64,000 nucleotides of DNA from Dama dama (GCF_033118175.1 NC_083701.1:15457501-15521500); one strand, 5' to 3'; counted from the stretch's first letter, positions 10,651 through 23,204 are shown. The notes: generated by a model not told the origin, from the sequence alone. A program made the numbers and translations.

Positions 10651-13244
10651 TCTATTTGGGTGTTTTGGAGCTAGTCTTTCTGAGTACCCTTTGGGGCTCG
10701 AACAAAACGTTTCAAGTATTTTCAGATGCTTCATCTTACTGATTACACAAGCAATTAGAGTTTCCCAATAGAAAGATATTATCTATTGTTTCTGTTGAAT
10801 CACACTTCATTCCACTGCACTTTTGCTGCTTAAAAAGGCGGATGTCCCACCTATCAGAGTAGACATGAAAAGGACTGGCTTCCAACCTGTTTTATTATCT
10901 CTCTGAGGTTCTCACAGCAGAGTTTTAACATTTTCTTCCTAAAAATCTTGTAATCACAGACTAGCGCTTCTTGTTTTGACAGTCCAATCTTATTAGATCA
11001 TGTTCTAGCTCAGGCCTTGCTCAATATTCTGAAATTTCAGACCTACCAAAGCTACTAAAAAACTTTTCAATTGAGGAATCCACAACCTCATGTGAAATTG
11101 GAGTCATGGGAATTTGAATGAACTAATAAAACATCTCTATGGTAGACCGAAACAGTGATGACAATGGAATGGATGACTAATACGCACATATGACTTTTTT
11201 ATCCAAAGCCCCCAGTGTTCAATGCATTTTTGTAAACTGATTAAACTTCTGCACAGTAATAACCACGCTTTGTACTTTCATGACACGATTCTTTCATGAA
11301 CTGCTGTGCGCTGGCCTCATGTTAGCATGCTCTAATTGCCCTCAGGTGGCTGGCAGGTGGTATGAGAAATGTACTCTTCCATCTTCAGAATAAAGAAATG
11401 GTACAAAGGAAGAAGAATTTGAACTGGGCAGGTTTCAGGAACTGAGGTGTGCCTGCCTGATTGGGGGGGAGGGCCTGTAGAACCTTGTGGGTGAGGGCTG
11501 GCCATGCAGCTCAGAAAGAAAGGCAAATGAAATTCCCAATGAAAGCAATGAACAAATACTTGGGCACACATTACCTTTGTGTCCTGTGGCCCCAGGACTC
11601 AGTGGAAGTCAAACATGTATCTTACTTCCCTTCTAGACCTCCACCCTCCCTTCCCCAGAGCCAGCCCACAACCTCAAATCTCTCAGCAGCCAAAAGCAGA
11701 TGACTAAAGACAAGGCCAGAGGGTTCACCTTTGGGTAGTCGTTTAGCCTGTAATACTGGTACTAACCGGAACAGCATAAAATTTTACCATGAAAAAGGTT
11801 AGAGGACAAAAACTGCTCTCTGACTCAGGGAAAACATCAGGCAAGGATAATTTTCAAATGTGTGATTTTTAAATAAATGACACAAAGAATGTTTTACTTG
11901 CGATTCTGTCTTAAATCAGAGAGCAAAGGCCTGAGACTCAGTATTTAGCATCTTGTTACATTTGGGTCACCAAGTGTAATGAGGATTTTCACTTTTCATT
12001 TGGGGTTATATTGTAAAGAGAATAGCACCAGCTCCTCTGGGGTTAGGCAATGAGCTGGTGTAAGGACGTGGGCCAGGTGGGGACTATGCAAACTGGAGGC
12101 AACTGCTCCCTGACTCAGGCAGACTGTTTCCCATGGGAGGGAAGGGAGACCTAGTGTTGTCAGATCTGGCATATTTAAAATAAAAAGTTGCAAACGTGGA
12201 TCCTTATGTGAAATCTCCCAACTGTTGCATATTGCAACTAACTGATATATGTATATACAACCACGTGGGCCAAAGCAAACACATGTGCGGGCTGGATCCA
12301 GCACACAAGACTCTGGGGTCTGACCTCTGTGGCCACAGTCGTGGTTTTTAACCCGTAAGCAGTTAAAAGGAAACAAGATCCGACACATCCTCCAGGGAAT
12401 AAATTACACCATTGCTTAGTCAAATGGCCCTTTATAACTCTACCCTTTGGGATTTAGAATTTAAGTCCAGAAGTTGATGATCTACTAACCATATTAAAGT
12501 CTCCAACTTCGCAGGTTCTTGTAAGGAGGGAGGTATCAGAGGATTTTAGGGCAAGTGAGGAAAGAGGTTTAGAAGGGAGATGTTCCGGTGGCATCACAAT
12601 GAGGTCTGACCAGCTGACTCCAAGCTGGAGCTTATTCCACCTGTTTAAGCATCTAGAATTTATTCTCTGCTGCTCTTAGAGGCAAATGAGCCCAAGAAAC
12701 GTGCTAACCGGGGGCTTGCAGTTGGCAGCTCAATAGGACTGACAGAAAGGTTCGGCTACAGAGGAAAGAGTCGCATTCCCCTTCTGATCTGAGAACACGC
12801 TGCGGAACAGACAAGGCACGAGGGTGAGCTGGCTGGGTGCCCACCGTCCTTATCATCCACGAGTCATCACACCATACACCATGCTTTCAGCTATCTTCCC
12901 ATATTGCTCCTGGAGGATTTCTAAACATAACCATTGCACATGTGTTTGGAAGGAAGGAGGTTTCTATTTTCAAGAAGAGAAAGTTCCTTGTCTCTGGCTA
13001 TGGGGCTTGAAATCGACTACCCGCTCCATTCTGTCATGGCCCAGTGGTCCTCAGTGTTAAAAGAGAAGAGGGAAACAAATGCTGGACTCTTCCCTCCATG
13101 CTAAGTGACAGGGGAGCTGACCTGTGACTGATTCGCAGTGGGTTGGGGAGATTGATCTTCACTGGCCTGGCTACCATCTTCACATACTGTTTCCTCCACT
13201 GGCATAATATAGCAGTAACATTTGCACCTAAACTTTATGGTTGG
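10651..13244. other. Unassigned 2.6-kb stretch
   Basis: No repeat family or gene recognised. Several short frames exist on both strands but none has recognisable domains, a plausible start context and splice signals together. It is one of the longer repeat-poor intervals of the window. Confidence 0.4.
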
Positions 13245-13485
13245 TTCACTACATACGCCAGGTACACATGCTTACTACGCACATGTACAGGTACAGTTCT
13301 AAGTGCTTTAGATAGATTAACATATTCCTCACATAACCCTAAGGATGGAGGTACTATTATTACCTTCATTTTACACACGTGGAAACTGAAGCGCAGAGAG
13401 GTTAAGTATTTTGCCCAAGGTCACACAGTCAGTGACTGGGGGACTAGGAATTCAAACCCAGACAGTCTGGCTCCAGGGTTGGGCG
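13245..13485 (-). mobile_element. MIR SINE, antisense, well preserved
   Basis: Near full-length antisense MIR: gttctaagtgctttagatag, cctcacataaccctaaggatggaggtactattattacc, cattttacac, gaaactgaagcgcagagagg, ttgcccaaggtcacacagtc, aattcaaacccagacagtctggctccag. It is one of the best preserved MIRs here. Confidence 0.92.
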
Positions 13486-14319
13486 AGATAACCTCTCAAA
13501 AGGAGGAATGGATCTCAAGGTAAAAGCTTTGAGACTGAGCTACTTACAGTACAATATGAAGGTTTGGCAACTTTCTGTTCTGATGGCAAAGAAATTTTCT
13601 GGTTCCCCGTTTTATGCAGATGTCAGAGTGATCCAGGAAAAGAAATCTAAGAAATTTCAGGGTACACATTTGACTCTTAATATTTGCTACAGTGGAGTGC
13701 ATCATATCATCATTTTATATGCAGAGATGCAAGCATGGTGGGGAAGGAGACACAGGCAGGCTTCAGCAGAGCACTGGGGTCCCAGAAGGGGCACGGGGTG
13801 GGGCGCCGCAACCAGCTCTCTCTCGGTGGGCCTAGTTCCCTGTGTGCCTCTTTGACTGTGCAGCTCTGGCTGTGTGGAGTGCAAGGCTGTGATTAAAAGA
13901 TAAGTGGGTTTTTTTTAGTATAACGTGGCTCCTCATGGCAAGCCAACTACTTCATCTGGTACACAACTGAAAAAATTGCAACACTTAAGAAAAAACTGTC
14001 TGTGGGAGATTGACTTAGAGACCCTGCCTCTGCCTGCCTCAAGGACTTGCAGAATCATCTTCCGTAGATTGAATTTTTGCCTTACACACCTGAAAAATCC
14101 AGCTTCCTGCATAACCTGTAGGCAAATTAATTTCAGTATATATTACAAGAAAAAATTTTCTTGTAATCATTCTCAAGCATTTCTTCAGAAACAGAATCTA
14201 TAGTTATTTTTAGGTCCAGCAACTGTTTTCCAAATCTAGTTTCAGAGTCAATCTTTTATAGGACTCTCAGAGAACATCCTATGATAATCCAGAAGCCTAT
14301 ACTGTAATTGACAATGACT
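13486..14319. other. Unassigned stretch
   Basis: Nothing recognised. It is GC-richer near 13730-13830, but it has no CpG clustering or coding similarity that I can support. Confidence 0.4.
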
Positions 14320-14440
14320 TGCTACTGTTTAATTGCTTTCTTATTTAGGGATCTCCATTAGACTACAAGCTCTATGAAGGCAGGGACCAACTTTTCATGA
14401 TGACTGGCATGCAAGAACACTCAATATCTAACTACTGAAA
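14320..14440 (+). mobile_element. L2 LINE 3' terminal fragment, sense
   Basis: The phrase tagactacaagctctatgaaggcagggacc, followed by gactggcatgcaagaacactcaat, is the typical L2 3' end (…agactgtaagctccatgagggcaggga…). Confidence 0.6.
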
Positions 14441-14604
14441 AATAAAAGCATTCAAATTTACATACCAAAGCACAGGGCTATACTTTGGTCAGAAAAAATT
14501 CCACTGCATATAGGTATACGAGTGTTTCTAAATTCCTAAACTAGGTGAGCATTCATCTTCTAACCTTCATTTCCTTAGGGTCTGTTTCTCTTTAACTAAT
14601 ACAA

Positions 14605-15430
14605 CCCTTGCTGGGTGAGCTCATTCATTTCTCCATGCCAAGCATATGCCAACAACGCCCACATTTTTATATCTCCCCCAACCCCTCCCCAAAGCTACAG
14701 GCCTGGTTTTCCAACTGCCCTCAAGATATCTCTGCCTAACATAAGTGACTCAAGGTTAACGTTTTCAGAACTACGTTTTATCTGCACCCTCCCAACCCTC
14801 CTCCATTTCCCCTTCTCTGGAGTAAAGGCGTGTTTCTTGCTGCAGTTTCAAGTGAGGCTCTGGGGTCAGAAAATATATATCCAAATCCTCGGGAGACAAT
14901 GACTGTCTGCATGGCATCGGACTTCTCTGAGTTTAAATTGTTACAACAGTAAAATGGTCCAACGTAACTGACTCCATAGAGTTGGCATGATGACTAAATC
15001 AAATGATACACTAATGCCTTAGCTCAGTGCCAAGCATAAAGCTTCAGCCTGCAATAAAACAGTGCCTTCTATTATTCTCTGTTCTGGTTAATTCAGTATC
15101 TCCATAAGCTGGAAAACTTAAAGTCATCCTTTACTTCTGATCATTCTTTTGCTCTGTCTTAATTCAACTAGATCTCAAACTCTCTGAATTCTACGTTTAA
15201 AACCTCCCCAACCTGGATTCGTCCTGCATCTCCATGGCCACACCCTTCCCTCGGGCCCTTGTCTCTGTCACCATTTCTTTGCTCATTCTTCCCGTGTTTC
15301 AGGTCTCTCTACATTTAGCCCACACATCGCAGTGACCCCAAAGTCATTGTTCTTAAAACCTACATGAATCATTTCACTCCCCTGCCTAAAAACCTTCACT
15401 GGCTCCCAGAGGTGCAGTCCACATCCACAT
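14605..15430 (+). mobile_element. L2 LINE, sense, interrupted by a MIR
   Basis: Two collinear L2 blocks. The first (14605-14825) contains tgggtgagctcattcatt, cccacatttttatatctccc and ttccaactgccctcaagatatctctgcc. The second (about 15075-15430) contains the later part, with aagtcatcctttacttctga, the 'gttcttaaaacctacatgaatcatttcactcccctgcctaaaaacctt' region and cactggctcccagaggtgcagtcca. Between them lies a MIR. Non-coding remnant. Confidence 0.7.
14835..15060 (+). mobile_element. MIR SINE nested in L2, sense
   Basis: The sense MIR order is visible though diverged: aggctctggggtcaga, aaatcctcgggaga, the 'cttctctgagttt' and 'acagtaaaatgg' segment, tgatgactaaatcaaatgatacactaatg, and gctcagtgccaagcataaag. 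It lies between two collinear halves of one L2. Confidence 0.6.
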
Positions 15431-16070
15431 TTCTTAGGAACGGGGTGGAAGTACCACTTATATAAAATGACTTGTCAGGATCTTTATACACCCATTTTCA
15501 CTTACTCATCATAACAATGCTAATGAAAAAAATAAATTTGTAAAATGAGGCTATTCACTAGCTACTAATGGAAATCCAACAATTTGCCTATGTCTATGTC
15601 AGTCAGAGAAACTGGAATTTACAATCAGTCTTGATGCTAGCTTGTACATCTGTCAGTACAATGAATCCACATCTTATCTCAAGAATGAACTCTAAAGTCA
15701 AACATAAAATAAAAGCTTCATATGACTCGAAGCCAACTTGACCATCTCTTAGAAAAGTTGAGCAATATCTCTTTCCACGTTAGAGAGAATGCTGTTTCTT
15801 TGGCTGACACAAGATGAAGCAGTTGACGGGCATCACCTGTACTATTTCATTGTAGTCATTGTCTCTCTCCATTTTTGCTGAGTACTAACAGCTGGATTTA
15901 TGTACAGCAACTGGAATACATGGCTAACAGAGCACCTAGAGTGTACCATGACAGAACATTACCTATCCCTCACAAAGAGCTGGAGGAGGCAGAGACCACA
16001 TAATCTGCACATATTAGGCAGCTAATTTACATACTTCTTGGAAAATTAATCCCCTCTATTCTTTATCATG
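15431..16070. other. Unassigned stretch
   Basis: No confident repeat. A faint antisense MIR-like section near 15450-15560 is too weak to call. Confidence 0.4.
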
Positions 16071-16280
16071 GGGCATCCCTGGTGGCTCAGACGGTAGAGA
16101 ATCTGCCTGCAATGCAGGAGTTCTGGGTTCAATTCCTGGGTTGGGAAGATCCACCAGAGAAGGGAATGGCAACCCACTCCAGCATTCTTGCCTGGAGATT
16201 TCCATGGACCCGAGGAGCCTGGCGCGCTACAGTCCATGGGGTCGCAAAGAGTCGGACATGACTGAGTGACTGATGCTTGT
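16071..16280 (+). mobile_element. Bov-tA SINE, sense
   Basis: Full ruminant Bov-tA. The tRNA-Glu-like head (ccctggtggctcagacggta, with a B-box-like gggttcaattcctg) is followed by the Bov-A body (aagatccaccagagaaggga ... ggtcgcaaagagtcggacat), ending gactgagtgactgatg. A weak 8-bp direct repeat, ttctttat, occurs at 16059-16066 and 16289-16296 and could be the TSD. Confidence 0.95.
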
Positions 16281-16299
16281 CTGCCTGCTTCTTTATTTT

Positions 16300-16970
16300 A
16301 CAGTTCAGCTCCTTCAACAATCATCACAGATTTCAAAATAGCTGAGTATGGATTAAGAGGCTTCTGGGTAGGTCCTTACTTAGTCCCACAATTTGAAAAA
16401 CAAATGATGTTATTCCCAGCAAAACTTCTGTCTGTCCTTCACATTCTGCACTGCAGTTTGGACTGGAAGACTCAACCTGACTTTGGGGTGTCCATTCAGT
16501 TGAGAACAACTTCTTTCATGGTAAGGAGTCTGAGTTCCCATGGGTTCCTGTGAGTCAAAGCTGAACTGCAGGTTCACAGGTGGGGACAGCTGCTCTGAAA
16601 ACTGCCTCATTTTCTGGTCTAGTGTGGTTAGTAACAGGAAGTTGAACCTTCGGTATTTTGGGCTTTGATTCTACCCTGCCCTGAAAAAGCATTCACCCAT
16701 ACTAGGGTCTTTAAATATGGAGTGACCACATTTATAGCGTCTGTTGGAAAAACAGAAGACACTCGGAGGTGTGAGGCTAAAGCTTGAACCCTGTGTCCTA
16801 CTGCTTGGTGTCCCTGGAAAGCACATCTGTATGGTGATCACTGTGTACTCTGAGTCTCTGTCTCTGATGTCCAGAGTCCTTTGGAAGCAAGGGCACCCAG
16901 TTTCTAACCAGTTCCTAGGCAGTTGTCAAGGAGATTCTGAAGTTAGTTCTGCTACAATCAATTTGGTGGC
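16300..16970. other. Unassigned stretch
   Basis: No repeat or gene recognised between two Bov-tA copies. Confidence 0.4.
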
Positions 16971-16986
16971 AAACAAGTCCATATGT

Positions 16987-17204
16987 GTGTGCCTATGTGC
17001 TCACTAGTGTCCGAATCTGCAACCCTATGGACTGTGTAGCCCACCAGGCTCCTCTGTCCATGGGATTTTCCAGGTAGGAATACTGGAGTGGGTTGCCATT
17101 TCCTCCTCCAGGGGATCTTCCCAACCTAGGGATCGAACTCACGTCTCTTGGGTCTCCTGCATTTGCAGGCAGATTCTTTACCACTGCGCAACCTGGGAGG
17201 CCCC
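16987..17204 (-). mobile_element. Bov-tA SINE, antisense, with imperfect TSD
   Basis: Antisense Bov-tA, from the Bov-A tail (gtccgaatctgcaaccctat) to the tRNA-like head (ttaccactgcgcaacctggg). The flanks aaacaagtccatatg (16971-16985) and aaacatgtccgtatg (17205-17219) match at 13 of 15 positions and are the probable TSD. Confidence 0.94.
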
Positions 17205-17424
17205 AAACATGTCCGTATGCTCATTCAATTACAGTACACAGATCTGGGTTCGAACACTGCCCCAGGAAGCCTCCCTAACCCCTCTTATCTCAGCTTCCTC
17301 CCTGGGGACAGTGTCATTTGCCTTACATCATCATTCTAATCTGTTCTCTCTCTTTGATCCGAACCAGATAACTCAGGTGAAGCAATTCTACAAGCTCCAT
17401 AATCAGTAGTAGTTGCTAGAATTC

Positions 17425-17712
17425 CTCGTAGTTCTCACTCCATACTGACCTCAAAGTCAAAGTCTTTATAAAGGTCTATGAGGCTCTGTGAGAACGGCCC
17501 CTTGTTGCCACTCTGATCTCATTTCCTGTATTTCCTCCCCCTGTTCATTCTACACAGACCTCTTGGTCATTCCTGGAACATTCTAGGGCTCTTCCTCTGC
17601 ATGGACTGATTTCTCTCATTTTTTTCCAGATGCTCAGGACAGTGCTCAACACCTAGGACACACCTAACAGACATGCATTGAATAAGTAATGAATGAATAA
17701 ATGAATAAATTG
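17425..17712 (+). mobile_element. L2 LINE 3' end, sense
   Basis: L2 text from the segment tttataaaggtctatgaggctctg, through ctgatctcatttcctg and cctggaacattctagggctc, to a terminus with gctcaacacctagg followed by a GAAT/AAAT tandem tail (tgaatgaataaatgaataaat, 17690-17710). That tail is typical of L2 3' ends. Confidence 0.7.
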
Positions 17713-17748
17713 CCTTGTGTGGTCTCAACTAACAGCTCACAGAGCATT

Positions 17749-17953
17749 CAAAAGTGTGAAAGTGAAAGTCGCTCAGTCTTGTCCGACTCTTTGCTACCCC
17801 ATGTTCTATACAGTCCATGGAGTTCTCTGGGCCAGAATACTAGAAGTGGGTAGCCATTCCCTTCTCCAGGAGATCTTCCCAACCCAGGGATGGAGCCCAG
17901 GTCTTCCACACTGCAGGCAGATTCTTTACCAGCTGAGCCACCAGGGAAGCCCC
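17749..17953 (-). mobile_element. Bov-tA SINE, antisense, with 9-bp TSD
   Basis: Antisense Bov-tA starting gtgaaagtcgctcagtcttg and ending gccaccagggaagcccc. The 9-bp direct repeat cagagcatt at 17740-17748 and 17954-17962 brackets it as a TSD. It inserted just beyond the L2 3' tail. Confidence 0.94.
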
Positions 17954-18064
17954 CAGAGCATTTAAGCTTGGTACTGAACACCTCACTCAACTGCACAGGT
18001 CTTGGTATGTTTACGTCCCTTTCTGAGAGAACTGGAATCCGTCCGCAACACTTAACAAGAAACT

Positions 18065-18215
18065 CCTCCAAGTGCTTTCTATGAATTAGTTCATTAAATC
18101 CCCACCTTCATTTCTAGTCCTTACTTTAGAGAAAACAAAGTACTGGAAAGCGAAGCAATTTGCTGAAGGTCACCAAGCTGATAAATGATGTAAGCTGGCC
18201 GGTGGGAGCCAGTGG
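18065..18215 (-). mobile_element. MIR SINE, antisense, partial
   Basis: Recognisable blocks: agtgctttctatgaattagttcattaaatccccacc, then agtactggaaagcgaagcaatttgctgaaggtcacc. The 3' part is lost. Confidence 0.65.
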
Positions 18216-18660
18216 CTATTCTTACTTTTGGCCAAGGGACCAACCTTTTGGGCTGATGACTGCTTTGAATGATGCTTACTGTCCGGCTCTCGCTGATTTT
18301 ACAATCCCCTTGGGCTGCCAGCCATGCAGGCGGGTGATCTTCCTCAGGGCCCCCTCTCTCCCCCGCCCGTGCACACTCCCCAGCCAATTCTGCTCAGGTT
18401 ACAATGGAGAAGGTCAGGCCAGATGGGTAAGGCAGACTGCTCATTTCAGGGACAAAAAGGCCCACAGGGTTTTGTTGTTTTTTTCTTATAGCTTCTACTT
18501 CACAAAATCAGCTAATCAAGGAGACCCAGAAATGAACTTTTTCTTTAACAGTCAAATAAGGACGGGGTTTGAAGTCAGTAAGTCAGGACATTATTTGCAG
18601 CCGATGCTGCTGGTTAGGTTAAAAAGAACTGCTCAAGGGGCTACAGAGGCCAGCGGGTAG
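18216..18660. other. Unassigned stretch
   Basis: GC-richer, with an open frame of about 165 codons on the plus strand starting near 18160. That frame begins inside the MIR remnant, has no recognisable domain and looks like chance. Confidence 0.4.
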
Positions 18661-18960
18661 GTCCCACTCCCTTTCACCTCGTTGGTGTCGATCCATCCTT
18701 AAGACTCATCTCAGCACTCCAGGCCTCAGGAAGCCTTCTCGGATGAGCCCCATGCTCATCCCATGCCCGCTCTCCCAGGTCGGCCTCTTGTCTACTCTCC
18801 AAGCACCAGTACCTCACTCCACCATACTGTTTGCTGACCTGTACTGAAACCGCCTGCTCCTGCCTCCCCCACAGGCCAGACACATGAGCGGGGGATGGTG
18901 TCCACTGCGTGTTTGTCTCCTTCGTGCCTCGTGAGCAATGTCCGCAGATGACTGCTGAAC
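18661..18960 (+). mobile_element. L2-like remnant, sense (weak)
   Basis: Sequence such as cttaagactcatctcagcac, caggcctcaggaagccttctcggatg and cgtgtttgtctccttcgtgcc follows the L2 order but is very diverged. It could be another old element. Confidence 0.4.
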
Positions 18961-19869
18961 CGGACAGCATCACTCTGCTGAGGCAAACCCCTGACATCTT
19001 CCGAATCGTTCCTGTTATCTTTGTTCTGGCTCAGACTGAGACCTGAATGACAAAGCCCTTGAGTGACCCAGTTACGGCCCATGAGGGGCAAAACTATGGG
19101 GTCAAAGGAACAATCCTCAAACTCCATGGCAACTGTCCTGCCATGCACTCAAAAGTCCTCCCTCTGTTCTCAATGAAATTAACCAGCCCCCGAGTCTCCT
19201 TAAATAAATGTGTGAAAGAAGTTGTGACATTTTCTCTAGGGGGTCCTCCTTTCTCTTTCAAAAGGCAGCCCAAGGATAAACGATCTCCTCTGGATTTAGC
19301 ACTTTTGATGAGAAGCCACATCAATCAAAATACCTATAACCTCTTGAGTCTCACCGTGTACAGATTAAAAACTGCAAAATATTTGCAGGTGATGCTATTC
19401 GTATTTTTAAGGGTTTACTTTTAGAATAGTTCACTGGGTCAGAGTAAAGAAGCCATCGAAATGAGGGAAAAAATAATGTCACACTCCTTGTGACTAGCAC
19501 CAGCTATTCATGAAATATACCGCCTTGAATATCAATGCAGATAAATATTTCAGCAATAAATGGAGAAAGGAAGTGCATTTTAAAGTATCTGAAAGGAACA
19601 GCCCCCTTGGGATTATGAAGTCAGACTCTTTAATATGATCCCAAACTGAATCCTACCCATGCTGACTAATGCTGTAATGAATTCTGCAGTTATCAAGAAG
19701 ATTAATTAAGAAAAAAACCCACCCTGCTTATTCTTAAGCAATGTTGACATGAGTCTCAAATTGGTGACAGCAAACCACATACCACAAAGTATTTAAATGA
19801 ATCAGAAGTTCCGGGTGGGGCCTAAACTTAAAAAAAAAAAAAAAGCAAAACTAAGCCCTCAGATGGTAA
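18961..19869. other. Unassigned stretch
   Basis: Unique-looking, with an A-run near 19830-19844. The 19480-19700 part is moderately A/T-rich and low in repeat signal. No gene recognised. Confidence 0.4.
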
Positions 19870-20030
19870 GAGCCACTGGTCATGTTCAATGGCACTCCCT
19901 TTAATTCTTACAATAAACTGGCCCGTTTTTACAGGTGAGGAAACTAAAGTGAAGGCAGTTTAAGGAAAGGCTCTACACCGGCTGGCTTAGAAGGTGCAGC
20001 CACAGGACTGGATGCTCTGACTAAGTCAAC
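19870..20030 (-). mobile_element. MIR SINE, antisense, partial
   Basis: Weak antisense MIR: cttacaataaactggcccgtttttacaggtgaggaaactaaagtgaaggcag, then a decayed arm. It lies head-to-head with the sense MIR that follows. Confidence 0.5.
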
Positions 20031-20039
20031 AGAGTCTAG

Positions 20040-20275
20040 AGGCTGGGAGTGGGGTCTCTGCAGCCAGAATGCGTGATCTCAAATGCCGGCGCTGACACCT
20101 ACGAGCCCAGCGACTTTGAGCAAGTTTCTTCACTTTGTGTCTCAATCTTCTCATCTGTAGAAACGGAGATATCAGTAGTACGTGTTTCAGAGGGCTGTGG
20201 TCAGAATTAATGAGCTAACTTATAGAAAGTGCTTACAACAGTGCCTGGCATACAGTCAGCATTATTTTTGCTCTT
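20040..20275 (+). mobile_element. MIR SINE, sense, near full length
   Basis: The sense MIR order is clear: gcagccagaatgcgtgatctc, gcgactttgagcaagtttcttcac, ctcaatcttctcatctgtag, atcagtagtacgtgtttcagagggctgtggtcagaattaatgagc, and agtgcttacaacagtgcctggcatacagtcagc. Confidence 0.9.
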
Positions 20276-20802
20276 ATCTGACTTCAAAGCCCATGCCTCT
20301 TCTCCCTCATCAACGGTTAAGCACATATACTACTGTTTTGAAACATTTCGCAACTGCCCACCATAAGTAACAAATAAATGTTTGTTAATTAAAATATTCC
20401 ACCGTGTTTCATTCCAGAAAGGGTTAGTGTTGAGAAAAGCAGGCATCAGAGAACACAACATATGGCTCAACAAAAGAAATCCATTTTCACCACTGAGAAC
20501 TTCCTGAAAATGGAAGGAGCTGCCTGTCCCAGGAAGTGCCTCAATCAAAGATGACTACTTAGTGAAGATTTTATAGAGCAGATTAAAAAAGGGCTACCTT
20601 GATAGCACAGGGGAAGGACTGAGGGAGATAAACTCCAGCGAGTCTGTTTTACACTGGAGAAGATTATTGGCTTAAAGAGCTGCTTTTTGGCAAGGCTCTT
20701 TTACAGGAATGCTACTTCAGCTATGGTATACTCAGACACTTACCTTGACTAAAAAGCATGAATGGTATGAAATAGAGGTTGTTAAAAATGGGTGTGTGGG
20801 AA

Positions 20803-20839
<37 letters not shown>

Positions 20840-21519
20840 AATATAAGACTTGAATTAATTCATTGATTTTAGTATGTCTCACAGGAAAATGGCCCAGTGA
20901 AGTGATCACAGTAATTCAACTGAATAAGTGACTATAAAAACTTTATGCTTACAATCAGAAGGAAAACACTTCCTGAGTTTCTATATCTACTCTACATTTT
21001 CTATGCAAAATAGGTAATCAGAGGTGCTTGGCTTTCTGAAGGAAAACCAGTATAATATTCTTTTTGTATTCTGATTTCTTAATAGAAAAGAACAAATGAA
21101 AATCTCTGATTTGTTTTTGTTTCATGAAAGATACACCTTGGCCTTTTCCTATAGGAATAACCAGCCTTGAGTGTGCCTCTCCTAAGCAGTTATTGCTTTA
21201 TGTTTATATGCAAGAATATAAGAGGGAAAAGAAATCATAAAAGCTTTGGTAAAAACTACCATGACAAAAATAAAAACAAAAAACCAAACTCTACTACAGC
21301 AAAACTCATCAATTTGCTTCCCTATTTGAGGGCTGCTATCTCTTTCATTCATTTATATTCTTCCCCACTGCCCACCCTTCCACTCCCTCCACTGTTTCTA
21401 GCATGTGATTTGGTGGAGGAAAGGGGAGGCCATAGTACTCAATATGACATGTACATAAGGGAAGTTGCTTGTTGGAGAACTCAGGGTTCACAAGCTCTGG
21501 ATAAGGCAAGCACTACATT
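20276..21519. other. Unassigned stretch with a GT/GA microsatellite
   Basis: No gene or interspersed repeat recognised. The only simple structure is the dinucleotide tract at 20803-20838. Confidence 0.4.
20803..20838. repeat. Compound (GT)n(GA)n microsatellite
   Basis: About eight GT units run directly into about eleven GA units. Such tracts are usually length-polymorphic. Confidence 0.95.
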
Positions 21520-21668
21520 TCATTAAACCTTGGTTTGTGAAATGGGGAGATGGTAACAGTACGTATTTCAGAGAGCTATGGAAGGAATTAAATGAAATGA
21601 TCTATGTAAAGTTATTAGTATAACCCCTAGCACACAGTCAATGCTCAGTAAGTGCTAACCAGTATTAT
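21520..21668 (+). mobile_element. MIR SINE, sense, 3' half
   Basis: Sense MIR 3' half: gtgaaatggggagatggtaacagtacgtatttcagagagctatggaaggaattaaatg, then tagcacacagtcaatgctcagtaagtgc. Confidence 0.8.
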
Positions 21669-23204
21669 TTTTTATACTCAACAGCTAATCATTGCAAAAA
21701 TAAGAATCTGAACTATAATTCCTACTTTTATAAACACGCTTCAGTTCTTCTTTGATAGTTCTAAAGGCACATGGGCAGGGTTATGGGGTAGTTGGAGATC
21801 TTCATTAGAGGCAACAATTATCATTCGGTCATGACATACTTGAATTTTAGCCAAAATAATATTTTAGGTAACAGAATGCTCAAAATAGAATTTACTAAAG
21901 CTTCAAAAAACAAACTCAGCTCTATAAATGTATAATGTTATTGCTTCCCTTTCCCTTGTGGGAGACAAAAGTCAAGCTCTGCCCATGAGCCTGACTCATA
22001 TACTTCCAATCTCCCAGGCCCCCCTCAACCTCACCCCAAACCAAACTACAAAAAATGCATATTAAAAGTTGAGGAACAAAGAAGGCAGAACAAATGATGA
22101 TACATTATGAAAGGATTAATTATCCACTCTGAGTTATTTTTCCTTCCCTCTTTAATTCCTTCCTGACCTACTCTGAACTGTGCTAACTGGACACAGACAT
22201 GCAGAGACTGGGGGAGAATCTGAATCTCTGTGGTCATCCTCTCTATGGTCAGGAAACATGATCAGGCTACCATCGGGATCTCTTTTTTGGGGGTGCTTTC
22301 TGAGAAATCTCAGGACCTTCTCTGAAGAAAGCATCCTCTCAATTCTGACCAACTTTTAATTTTTTTCTTCTCTCATCAAATGGCCTTTGTGGACACTCTA
22401 CATATCTGCCAACTGGCAAAATCAAGATGGTGAAACTCTGATACCTTCTAAGCTCCACAATTTTTTTTTCTTTGACAGAGATACAAAGATAACCACAGTA
22501 GGAGCCTCAGTCTGTAAAGAGATGAAAGGTACAACAGGTACAGAATAAAGTCTAGGCATATAAGCAAAGGCTAAAAAATCACAGTGCTTTTGCTGGAAAC
22601 GAAGGATACAGAGGCAACCACAAGTTATAAAACACTGCTTTCCCTTCTTGTGCAGCCAAACCCCGATGTCATCACAGCAACACAACATTCAAGAAAGTCC
22701 AACCTATTTTAAGTAGTTTCAGGTGACAGATTATTGGCCCACAGTGAGACCCAGACTGATGGATCACAGAGGAGAAAGTTCACTGTGCTGTGAAGCACTG
22801 CTAATCTGGACTGATAAAACCAGAAGAGACATGCATCTCCACTTTCAAGTGTTTACTGGATGACATCACACTGTGGATTTAACCAAAGTGCTGTCTAGAT
22901 TATCCAGCAAATGTCACATAAGAGTACTTGAGTAGCTTAGATAAAGGTCTCAGAACACTGTGAATGAATTCATCCTGCAAAACAAATTTCCCAGATGAGT
23001 TCATAATCTTCACTTCATGTCATTTCACTTTGTATTCTTTCAGGCATAACTCTAACCCCATAAATGACATTCATCTTGTATAGAACAACTGTGGTGTTTG
23101 AGAACATCAACCCAGTAATGTAAGGCAGTTTCCATTATGTGCATAAGAAAGCATAAAGGTTGAAGCTCTTGCCTTAGGTTGGTAAAATAAATATTACAAT
23201 ATTA
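21669..23204. other. Unassigned 1.5-kb stretch
   Basis: No repeat family or gene recognised on either strand. Confidence 0.4.

Noticed and set aside
13143..13523. Plus-strand frame of about 126 codons
   Set aside because: Most of it is antisense MIR sequence, so it is not an exon candidate.
16071..16280. tRNA-Glu-like sequence that could be called a tRNA gene
   Set aside because: It is the head of a Bov-tA SINE, continuous with the Bov-A body. The same holds for all other SINE heads here.
18160..18660. Open frame of about 166 codons on the plus strand
   Set aside because: It begins in a MIR remnant, shows no recognisable domain, and has no conserved-looking codon use or splice context.
18792..19148. 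Open frame of about 118 codons on the minus strand
   Set aside because: Low-complexity composition, overlap with an L2-like remnant and no protein similarity that I recognise.
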